From NCBI GenBank assembly GCA_013214715.1, contig JABSSB010000196.1, positions 1 through 6,925 on the forward strand: a stretch of 6,925 nucleotides of DNA, given 5' to 3'. This document shows positions 1 through 5,494 of this stretch, one piece after another (within the stretch, counting starts at the first letter, position 1; every line of letters begins with the position of its first letter). A program made the position numbers and the translations under genes. The notes beneath the pieces are model-generated. The model did not search any database. It was given only the letters and a program-made list of their open reading frames with translations, and was not told the DNA's origin. The DNA comes from Paracoccaceae bacterium. GTDB taxonomy: Bacteria; Pseudomonadota; Alphaproteobacteria; Rhodobacterales; Rhodobacteraceae.

Positions 1-1099
1 AGGTTTCATAGGGGTGGTGCAGCAACATGTCCTTGTGTCGGATGGCCGAGAAGATATCGCCTTCGTGATCTTGAATCCGCTCGGGCATTCGGGGGGTGAA
101 GGGCTGCCACAACAAATCGGCTGGTGCCTGATCGACGAGTTCGGACAGATCGGCCAGCCCCAGCATCCCGTCCATCTGCACCAATTCCTCATCGCCCACG
201 CGCAGCTCCTCCATGATCGTCTGCAACAGCGCGGCGGGCGGGTTTGCGGAATGGGTCATGCGCACGACCTCTCCCCGGCGGCGGCGTTTCAGGGCGACCT
301 CGAATTCACGCACAAGGTCTTCGGCCTCTTCTTCAACCTCCAAATCGCTGTCGCGCAGGATGCGAAAGGCAAAATGCGCCTTGAGCCGATGGGACGGGAA
401 GAGCCTGTCGATGAACAGAAGCAGCAGTTCCTCCATCGCGATATGGCGCTGGGCCTGTCCCTTGGCGGGCAGGCGGACAAACCGGTCGATCTGATGCGGG
501 ATCGGCAGGAGCGCGTGCAACTGCCGGCCCGTCGTCACACGCTCCATTTCCAGGGCCAGGCAAAAACCGCTATTCGCGATGAAGGGAAACGGATGCGCGG
601 GGTCGATGGCCAGCGGTGAGAGGACCGGAAAGACCTGATCGAGAAAGACCTGATCCAGATGCGCCTGATCTTCGGCGGTGATCTCGGCGCGCGGCACTAG
701 CGACAGGCCCGCCTGCGCCATTTCGCAGCGCAGATCGGTCAGCACGCGCTGCTGCGCTGTCATCAGCGCGCGGGCGTCTTCATGGATACGGGTCAATTGC
801 TGCGCTGGAGTCAGGCCGTCGGCGGCGGGTGTCGTGTTTCCGGCCCGCGCCAGTTCTCGCAAGCCCGCGACGCGTACGGTATAGAACTCGTCCAGGTTGT
901 TGGCCGAGATAGAGAGAAAGCGCAGCCGCTCCATCAGCGGGGTGGTGGGGTTCTCAGCCTCTTCCAGCACCCGCCAGTTGAAGCCCAGCCAACTGAGTTC
1001 CCGGTTGAAAAACCGTTCTGGGCCGCGTGTGCACCCTTCGGGCATATCGACCGGGGCGGGGGGGGCTGATTGCAGGAAATCGGCCGTAACGGATGCCAT
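1..1099 (-). CDS. ppk: Polyphosphate kinase 1, N-terminal half (runs off the left edge)
   Basis: Ppk1 makes inorganic polyphosphate reversibly from the gamma-phosphate of ATP. My translation of the minus strand is open from the ATG at 1099 to the edge (366 codons plus one base). Residues 31-80 carry the Ppk N-terminal signature: NRELSWLGFNWRVLEEA, then ERLRFLSISANNLDEFY, where N68 aligns with the ATP-binding Asn45 of E. coli Ppk. PVLSPLAIDPAHPFPFI (158-174) and DMLLHHPYET (357-366) match the family middle region. Family members are about 690-730 residues, so roughly half is missing, including the phospholipase-D-like domains with the catalytic histidines; integrity cannot be judged. GAGGG lies 5 bases before the ATG, supporting this start. 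It follows hdaA after 68 bases on the same strand. A 15-base near-exact tandem duplication encodes LDQVF twice (148-157); this looks like normal family sequence. Confidence 0.96.
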   Translation of the reverse strand, partial: MASVTADFLQSAPPAPVDMPEGCTRGPERFFNRELSWLGFNWRVLEEAENPTTPLMERLRFLSISANNLDEFYTVRVAGLRELARAGNTTPAADGLTPAQQLTRIHEDARALMTAQQRVLTDLRCEMAQAGLSLVPRAEITAEDQAHLDQVFLDQVFPVLSPLAIDPAHPFPFIANSGFCLALEMERVTTGRQLHALLPIPHQIDRFVRLPAKGQAQRHIAMEELLLLFIDRLFPSHRLKAHFAFRILRDSDLEVEEEAEDLVREFEVALKRRRRGEVVRMTHSANPPAALLQTIMEELRVGDEELVQMDGMLGLADLSELVDQAPADLLWQPFTPRMPERIQDHEGDIFSAIRHKDMLLHHPYET

Positions 1100-1138
1100 C
1101 TTACCCTCGGGATTGACTGGTGAAAGCCATGTGCTAAC

Positions 1139-1168
1139 AGCCACAGGTTGCGGGTTCAAGATGTGGCT
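1139..1168 (-). other. Inverted repeat (hairpin) in the hdaA-ppk gap
   Basis: Seven-base arms AGCCACA (1139-1145) and TGTGGCT (1162-1168) can pair. Inside them, after a 2x2 mismatch, TTG and CAA add three pairs around a 6-base loop. The outer arm includes the last base of the hdaA stop codon. No run of T follows on either strand, so it is not a classic intrinsic terminator. It could be an mRNA-stabilising or processing hairpin that tunes ppk output relative to hdaA, or a chance structure. Both the structure and its role are inferred from base pairing alone. Confidence 0.35.
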
Positions 1169-1857
1169 TATGTGTTCGGGTCCGGCTGGCCCAGCAAACG
1201 CATCGCCAGCGGACGCGTCAGGGCACGTTGCTCATCCAGCGCGGCCCGGTCCAGCGCGGCGACAATGCGGCTGGCCTCGGAAAAGCTGCGGGTCATATTG
1301 GCCACCAGATAGGGGATCACATCCGGGCGCGGCGTGATTTGGCGGTCGGCAAAGAGTTTTGCAAGAACGGCTGCCAGCAGCGCATCATCAGGCTGATCCA
1401 GCGCGACGTGATGGGTGCCCTGAACACGGCTATGCAGATCGGGCAGCGTCAGCCCCCAATCGCGCGGCGCCCCACGACCGGTCAGCAGCAGGCGGTGCCC
1501 ATTGGCCAGTGTCAGATTATGCAGGTGGAACAGCGTCTGTTCTGCGTCCGCATGCCCGGCGATCTGCGGCACATCTTCGATCACTAGCGGGCTGGATGCC
1601 AAAGCGGCGGTATCAGCATCTTCGATCCCGTCGATCACATCCTGCGACGGCAGCAAAGTTGCCCCGGCACCATCGGCAAAGACATGTGCCAGATGGGTCT
1701 TGCCCGCGCCGTCCGGGCCGCTCAGCACCAGTTTTCCGCCGGGCCAATGCGGCATCTCCACCGTGGCCACGGCCAGCGCATTGGCAGGTGAAACATAGAA
1801 ATCATCACGCCCCAGAACCGGTTTCGCGGGCAGGTCAAAGCTCAGCTGCCGGGCCAT
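1168..1857 (-). CDS. hdaA: HdaA, DnaA regulatory inactivator (AAA+ Hda homologue)
   Basis: Hda-family proteins bind the DNA-loaded sliding clamp and trigger ATP hydrolysis on DnaA, preventing re-initiation of replication. The 229-residue product has the whole design. QLSFDLP at residues 4-10 is a clamp-binding motif at the extreme N-terminus. GPDGAGKT (47-54) is the Walker A, LVIED (91-95) the Walker B, and LLLTGRGAP (123-131) the sensor I region. LPDLHSR (138-144) holds the expected arginine finger R144, and MTRSFSEA (188-195) a sensor II arginine, R190. There is no DnaA helix-turn-helix domain IV, as expected for Hda rather than DnaA. The first Walker B acid is Glu94 instead of Asp. The ATG begins directly after the TAA of the upstream membrane-protein gene (TAAATG). 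The only Shine-Dalgarno-like string, GAGGA, is 13-14 bases away, so translational coupling is likely. Confidence 0.93.
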   Translation of the reverse strand: MARQLSFDLPAKPVLGRDDFYVSPANALAVATVEMPHWPGGKLVLSGPDGAGKTHLAHVFADGAGATLLPSQDVIDGIEDADTAALASSPLVIEDVPQIAGHADAEQTLFHLHNLTLANGHRLLLTGRGAPRDWGLTLPDLHSRVQGTHHVALDQPDDALLAAVLAKLFADRQITPRPDVIPYLVANMTRSFSEASRIVAALDRAALDEQRALTRPLAMRLLGQPDPNT

Positions 1858-2940
1858 TTACAGATCTTCATCCTCGGGCTGTTCGATCCCGGAAAACCCC
1901 TGATAGAGTCGCCCGCTCAGGTATTCATCGGTCGCAAACCGCGCCAGCACGCCAATCGCGGCGGCCAATGGCACCGCGACCAGCATCCCGACAAACCCAA
2001 AGAGCGCGCCAAAAACCGACAGCGCCAGCAACAGCCAGACCGGATGCAGGCCGACCGAATTGCCGACCAGCTTGGGTGTCAGGATATTGCCTTCGACAAA
2101 CTGGCCGGACATGAACACTGCGGCCACCAGCGCGATCGAGGTCCAGTCGCCCCAGAATTGAAACAGCGCCAGCCCAATCGCCAGCGCCCCGCCGATCAAA
2201 GCACCAAGATAAGGGATGAAGGTCAAAAGCCCGGCAATGAAGCCAATCGCGAGACCAAAGTTCAAGCCCACCAACATCAACGCCACCGCGTAATAGGTGC
2301 CAAGGATCAGGCAGACTGTCAGCATCCCGCGCACAAAGCTCGACAGCGTCGCGTCGATATCGCGGGCCAGCGCGCGCACCGTATCGACGTGATCGCGGGG
2401 GATCAGACCGTCGATCTTGGCCACCATGCGGTCCCAGTCCAGCAGCATATAGACCGCCACGACCGGCGCGATCACGATCATCACCACCACACCGACGAGC
2501 GATTGCGCTGAGGTCAGCACCGCATTGAGCATCTCAAGCCCCATATCGCGAATCTGCTCTCCGACATCCTGCAGCGTTTGCCGCAGGGCCGAAGTGCGGT
2601 CTGTCAGATCGGGGAAGCGTTCCACCAAAAACGCCTGCATGTCGCGGGTCAGCTGCGGGATGACCTGCACCAGATCAATCATCTGCCCAATCAGCGCCGG
2701 GATCACCAGAAGCGCGACGAGGATCATGATCAGCACGGCACAGATCGCGATCACCGCGACCGAGGCCGCGCGGCTCAGCCCCCAGGCCTCAAGCCGGTCA
2801 GCAATCGGATCGAGAAAATAGGCAATTGCCATGCCCAGAACAAAGGGCAGCAGGACATCGCCCAGAAACCACAACACCGCAACAGAGATTGCCGTGACGA
2901 TGCCCCAAATCCTGATCTGTTGATTGACCGGCAAACCCAT
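1858..2940 (-). CDS. AI-2E family transporter / PerM-like membrane protein
   Basis: A 360-residue inner-membrane protein of the AI-2E exporter (UPF0118, PerM/TqsA) superfamily. Members have been linked to autoinducer-2 export or Na+/H+ antiport, but the substrate here cannot be read from sequence. Hydrophobic segments fall near residues 12-43 (two), 60-82, 145-168, 205-260 (two to three), 266-279 and 300-333, with an amphipathic soluble stretch at 83-143; this is the usual layout. Family marks are YFLDP (41-45), IPYLGALIGG (242-251) and EGNILTPKLVG (283-293). The C-terminus is acidic (QPEDEDL). The frame is open to an ATG at 2979 (373 residues), but that site has no ribosome binding site and adds a polar 13-residue tail. 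The ATG at 2940 has AGGGAG ten bases upstream and starts MGLPVNQQ, as I recall for relatives, so I prefer it. The stop directly abuts hdaA. Confidence 0.9.
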   Translation of the reverse strand: MGLPVNQQIRIWGIVTAISVAVLWFLGDVLLPFVLGMAIAYFLDPIADRLEAWGLSRAASVAVIAICAVLIMILVALLVIPALIGQMIDLVQVIPQLTRDMQAFLVERFPDLTDRTSALRQTLQDVGEQIRDMGLEMLNAVLTSAQSLVGVVVMIVIAPVVAVYMLLDWDRMVAKIDGLIPRDHVDTVRALARDIDATLSSFVRGMLTVCLILGTYYAVALMLVGLNFGLAIGFIAGLLTFIPYLGALIGGALAIGLALFQFWGDWTSIALVAAVFMSGQFVEGNILTPKLVGNSVGLHPVWLLLALSVFGALFGFVGMLVAVPLAAAIGVLARFATDEYLSGRLYQGFSGIEQPEDEDL

Positions 2941-2950
2941 GCGCGTACTG

Positions 2951-2956
2951 CTCCCT
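2951..2956 (-). promoter_or_regulatory. Ribosome binding site that decides the transporter start
   Basis: On the minus strand AGGGAG lies ten bases before the ATG at 2940. The longer-frame ATG at 2979 is preceded by a pyrimidine-rich stretch with no such match. This argues for the shorter protein, although ten bases is at the long end of usual spacing. Confidence 0.5.
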
Positions 2957-3003
2957 GATGCCTGTTCTGCATCGCGCATATCATGGAAGGGTTCAAGCCA
3001 GTG

Positions 3004-3966
3004 TTAAACGTGCAGCGTGCCCAATTCGGGTGTGTCCTCATCTGCAGCCTCATCAGGCCAGTTTGTGCGCCATGTTTCGGCAGACCAATGCCCGCAATGC
3101 ACCTCGGGCCGGTCAAAGCCGGGCAGGGTGGGCACAAGCGGGTGCACCACAACGTCGTGACGCGGCACCGCAAAATAGGGGAAGGAATAGCGCTCTGCCC
3201 CTGATCGGTTGATCACCCGATGCGGGGTAGAGACATAGCGCCCGCCACTCCAAAGTTCGAGCATATCGCCAATATTGACCACAAAGCCGCCGCGCGGAGC
3301 GGTTGCGGTGATCCAGTCGCCCGTTTTTGTCAGTACTTCCAGTCCGCCCACCGGGTCCGGGCTGATCAGGGTCAGGGCGCAGGTGTCTTTATGTGGATGA
3401 ATGCCAAACCCGTCCTGCGCGCCCTGCGGCGGGTAATGCAGCAGCGTCATGTTGGTCAGTGGCTGCGCAAAGGGGTCTTGCAACGCGGTGGGCGGCAGGC
3501 TTAACCCTTCTGCCAAGGCACCCAGAAGGCGCAATGCCACGTCATCCAGCGCGCGCCAATAGGTCAGGATCGCATCTGCCACTTCGGGCTCATGCTCGGG
3601 CCACAGGTTGGGGCCATATAGCTGGCACTCCGCACGGATTGGGTCATCTGCGTCTGTCTCATGATGCAGCTTGTAACCTTCATACAGATCCGGTGTGCCG
3701 CTGCCGTCATTGGGGGTGAAAAAACCAAACGGGATATAGCCCCGGTAATTGTCCCGCGTGATGGCCTGACGATGCTTGGCGATTTCGTCCGTGTCGAACA
3801 CCTGTAAGGCGGCTGCGCGCATCGCATCAATCACCTCCAGCGGCACGTCCGTGCCTGTTACGGTCAGAAACCCGATATCCCGACAGGCCGTGGCGATTTG
3901 ATCGACACAAGCGTTATGATCCGGCCCGCCCAGGGCTGAGATGTCGATTTGTGCAATCTCAGTCAT
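3004..3966 (-). CDS. 2-oxoglutarate/Fe(II)-dependent oxygenase, isopenicillin-N-synthase-like
   Basis: A 320-residue cytosolic enzyme of the non-haem iron dioxygenase family, whose members use O2 and usually 2-oxoglutarate to hydroxylate, desaturate or cyclise a small molecule. Residues about 4-110 form the DIOX_N-type N-terminal domain (IDISALGG, CRDIGFLTVTG). The double-stranded beta-helix core spans about 170-270. The iron triad is H192 and D194 in HPHKDT plus H249 in STPHRV, and R259-Y-S261 is the RxS motif that binds 2-oxoglutarate. All key residues are present, so it should be active. YEGYKLHHET (95-104) and a C-terminal GHWSAETWRTNWPDE stretch (292-306) may help set substrate choice. 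The substrate is unknown; I cannot separate it from the many bacterial relatives. Its ATG overlaps the stop of the FAD oxidoreductase gene (ATGA), so the two are probably co-translated and may act in one pathway. The transporter follows after 63 bases. Confidence 0.9.
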   Translation of the reverse strand: MTEIAQIDISALGGPDHNACVDQIATACRDIGFLTVTGTDVPLEVIDAMRAAALQVFDTDEIAKHRQAITRDNYRGYIPFGFFTPNDGSGTPDLYEGYKLHHETDADDPIRAECQLYGPNLWPEHEPEVADAILTYWRALDDVALRLLGALAEGLSLPPTALQDPFAQPLTNMTLLHYPPQGAQDGFGIHPHKDTCALTLISPDPVGGLEVLTKTGDWITATAPRGGFVVNIGDMLELWSGGRYVSTPHRVINRSGAERYSFPYFAVPRHDVVVHPLVPTLPGFDRPEVHCGHWSAETWRTNWPDEAADEDTPELGTLHV

Positions 3967-5327
3967 GACAAACGCACGCCTTGCCGGGCGAGTTCGGCCT
4001 GAACCGGGGTCAGGTCGATCTCATCCAATTTTCGGTTGGATTTGATCGACAAGGCCGCCGCCACGCCCGCGCCCTGACCGGCGACCGCGCAGCAGGCCAT
4101 GTTGCGCGTGGCGGCATGTGCGATCTTGTCGCCGCCAATGGCACGGCCCGCCACCAGCAACCCTTCGACGCCTTTGGGCAGCATCGACCGATAGGGGATC
4201 TGCATATAGCGCCCCGTGGTCGGCAGGATCAGAACGCCGTAGCCATCGATGAATTCGGGATAGATGCCGATCGAATCCTCGAACCGGCCCTGATGGCGGA
4301 CGTCATTTTCTGTCATGTTATAGATCGCGTCGATCTTGCGCGTGTCGCGGATGCCTATGGTCATGCCGAAATTGCGCAGGCGTGCCCCTTCGCAGCCCGG
4401 CGTATAGGTGCGCAATGCCTCAAGCGCCATCATGGCCTGTTTGCGTCCTTCGATTTCAAATCGGGTCATGCTGTCAGGGTCAGTACCGTCGCACCCCGCC
4501 AGATGGACCAGGTTCATATAGGTCATCTCACCACTGTCATGCACCGCACCCCACGTGCCTCCGATGGTGTTCAGATCGGCCGGGATCAGCCCATCGGCCT
4601 GCGCGCGTTCAAAAGGTTTGCGCAGGAAGGGCGAAAACATCGCATCTTCCTTGCCGCTGGTTTCGACCTGCCATTCGCCCGAGGACCAATCGGCATAGGT
4701 CGGAGCTTCGGCTTTCACCCCATCGATGAACTTGGCCTTGTCCACGCCCGCGATGTGAAACATCACGGATGCGGCCTGCATCTCTTCCAGCGGCGTCTTT
4801 TCCGTCGGTGCGCCCATGCGCAGCGCCACATCGGCATCGCCTGTGGCGTCGATTACGATGCGGGCCAGGATCGCCTCGCGCCCGGCTTTGGATTCGACGA
4901 TGATCCCGGTGATCCGATTGCCGTCGCGGATCGGTTCGACAAAATGCCGGTGCAGCATCGGGTGGATGCCCGCCTCTTCCACCAGACGGTCGGCGACCAG
5001 CTTGAACCCTTCGCTATCAAGCTCATAGGACAGCGATTGCGATTCCGGTACCGCTGCGCCCATCGCTTTGGCCCGGTCTTCGAATTCACGCCCGATGCCG
5101 CCCGCTTCGACCGTCTGTTCATGGCGATACCAGGCAAAGCCTTCGACCCCAACCGCTGTGATATTGCCGCCAAAGCAGCCAAATCGGTCGAGCAACGCAA
5201 CCTCGACCCCGCAGCGCGCCGCAGCCAAGGCCGCCGCCAGCCCGCCGGGGCCCGAGCCCACAACAAGAACATCTGTTTCGTGAATGACCGGCGTGGCGCG
5301 GGCCGGTTCTTCGATCACACGCTGCAT
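3963..5327 (-). CDS. FAD-dependent oxidoreductase (FAD_oxidored / fumarate-reductase-flavoprotein-like)
   Basis: A 454-residue flavoprotein. VLVVGSGPGGLAAALAAARC (20-39) is a Rossmann GxGxxG dinucleotide-binding fold, ended by LLDR (45-48). FGCFGGN (49-55) is the usual FAD-contacting stretch of the group. VIDATGDADVA (158-168) is the second FAD motif, IGIRDTRKI (324-332) a family block, and GLLVAGRAIGGDKIAHAATR (389-408) the C-terminal FAD-binding segment. No signal peptide, haem motif or clear membrane helix is visible, so it is probably soluble and cytosolic. Relatives oxidise or reduce varied organic acids and heterocycles; the substrate cannot be named. AAGGGAG five bases before the ATG at 5327 supports this start, with 16 residues before the first beta strand. 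It is the first gene of the minus-strand run, overlaps the oxygenase gene by 4 bases and diverges from proS across a probable operator. Confidence 0.88.
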   Translation of the reverse strand: MQRVIEEPARATPVIHETDVLVVGSGPGGLAAALAAARCGVEVALLDRFGCFGGNITAVGVEGFAWYRHEQTVEAGGIGREFEDRAKAMGAAVPESQSLSYELDSEGFKLVADRLVEEAGIHPMLHRHFVEPIRDGNRITGIIVESKAGREAILARIVIDATGDADVALRMGAPTEKTPLEEMQAASVMFHIAGVDKAKFIDGVKAEAPTYADWSSGEWQVETSGKEDAMFSPFLRKPFERAQADGLIPADLNTIGGTWGAVHDSGEMTYMNLVHLAGCDGTDPDSMTRFEIEGRKQAMMALEALRTYTPGCEGARLRNFGMTIGIRDTRKIDAIYNMTENDVRHQGRFEDSIGIYPEFIDGYGVLILPTTGRYMQIPYRSMLPKGVEGLLVAGRAIGGDKIAHAATRNMACCAVAGQGAGVAAALSIKSNRKLDEIDLTPVQAELARQGVRLS

Positions 5328-5332
5328 GACCG

Positions 5333-5339
5333 CTCCCTT
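5333..5339 (-). promoter_or_regulatory. Strong ribosome binding site for the FAD oxidoreductase
   Basis: On the minus strand AAGGGAG stands five bases before the ATG at 5327. This near-consensus site fixes the start and suggests efficient translation of the first gene of the pair. Confidence 0.7.
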
Positions 5340-5360
5340 GAGGTATTTTCGCTACAATTG

Positions 5361-5389
5361 GTTTAATTGACTGGTCAGTCAATCGTCAA
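5361..5389 (-). promoter_or_regulatory. Candidate promoter for the FAD/oxygenase genes
   Basis: Read on the minus strand, TTGACG (5384-5389) is a good -35 match. A 17-base spacer (5367-5383) leads to TTAAAC (5361-5366), a weak -10 (three of six bases). The spacer is almost exactly the 18-bp palindrome, so a bound repressor would block polymerase. An alternative uses TTGACT (5377-5382) with AATTGT (5354-5359), also at 17 bases. The choice is inference; the transcription start is unknown. Confidence 0.35.
5366..5383. promoter_or_regulatory. Perfect 18-bp inverted repeat, probable TetR-family operator
   Basis: ATTGACTG and CAGTCAAT are exact inverted arms of eight bases around a GT spacer. Length, symmetry and the GACTGGTCAGTC core have the form of TetR/AcrR-family operators. 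The outer TTGAC...GTCAA bases are shared with the E. coli RutR box (TTGACCA-NN-TGGTCAA), but the inner bases differ. It lies 39 bases upstream of the FAD gene start and 112 bases upstream of proS, so it more likely controls the FAD/oxygenase pair. No TetR-type gene is in this window; the regulator would be encoded elsewhere. Confidence 0.65.
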
Positions 5390-5430
5390 CCTCGCCGCTG
5401 CGTGATCGGTCGCGCCATGTCGGGAATGGC

Positions 5431-5457
5431 TTGTCCCTCTCCGCGCAAAGCCATAAA
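5431..5457 (+). promoter_or_regulatory. Tentative proS promoter
   Basis: TTGTCC (5431-5436) and CATAAA (5452-5457) resemble -35 and -10 boxes, at a short 15-base spacing. They would give a transcript with a leader of about 30 bases before the proS ATG. This is the best pair I could find by eye, but it is weak and could be chance. Confidence 0.2.
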
Positions 5458-5483
5458 CCCATGCCAACTGCAGACCATCCCCC

Positions 5484-5489
5484 AAGGAG
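5484..5489 (+). promoter_or_regulatory. Ribosome binding site that decides the proS start
   Basis: AAGGAG, a consensus Shine-Dalgarno sequence, ends five bases before the ATG at 5495. It rules against the upstream in-frame ATG at 5402, which has no comparable site. Confidence 0.85.
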
Positions 5490-5494
5490 CCATC

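Larger units (their letters stand above)
5328..5494. other. Divergent intergenic region between the FAD oxidoreductase gene and proS
   Basis: This 167-base region has two parts. The half nearest the FAD gene (5341-5390) is AT-richer than its surroundings and holds the ribosome binding site, the palindrome and the candidate minus-strand promoter. The half nearest proS (5391-5494) is the proS leader. It contains an in-frame upstream extension of the proS frame reaching 5402 that I judge untranslated. I see no T-box-like structure or tRNA-like element in the leader. Confidence 0.6.

Noticed and set aside
637..661. Tandem 15-base near-repeat inside ppk
   Set aside because: It encodes LDQVF twice in a place where relatives have similar residues; the frame is intact and there is no sign of expansion or slippage.
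14..1069. Several open frames on the plus strand over the first kilobase
   Set aside because: They lie opposite the continuous ppk reading frame on the minus strand, which matches Ppk1 throughout; none has its own family signature.
1103..1132. Nine-codon frame (minus strand) ending just before the ppk start, possible leader peptide
   Set aside because: Too short to judge, no ribosome binding site of its own and no run of regulatory codons; its end merely overlaps the ppk ribosome binding site.
2044..2958. Plus-strand open frames rich in His, Asp, Gln and Arg opposite the membrane protein
   Set aside because: Complement of hydrophobic codons gives this composition; there is no independent evidence of coding.
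3981..5366. 461-codon open frame on the plus strand opposite the FAD oxidoreductase
   Set aside because: It is an antisense shadow caused by the G/C-biased third codon positions of the real gene. The minus-strand product has clear FAD motifs; this one shows no recognisable domain.
5402..5494. 31-residue N-terminal extension of ProRS
   Set aside because: No ribosome binding site at 5402 and not part of the family's N-terminus; AAGGAG directly precedes the ATG at 5495.
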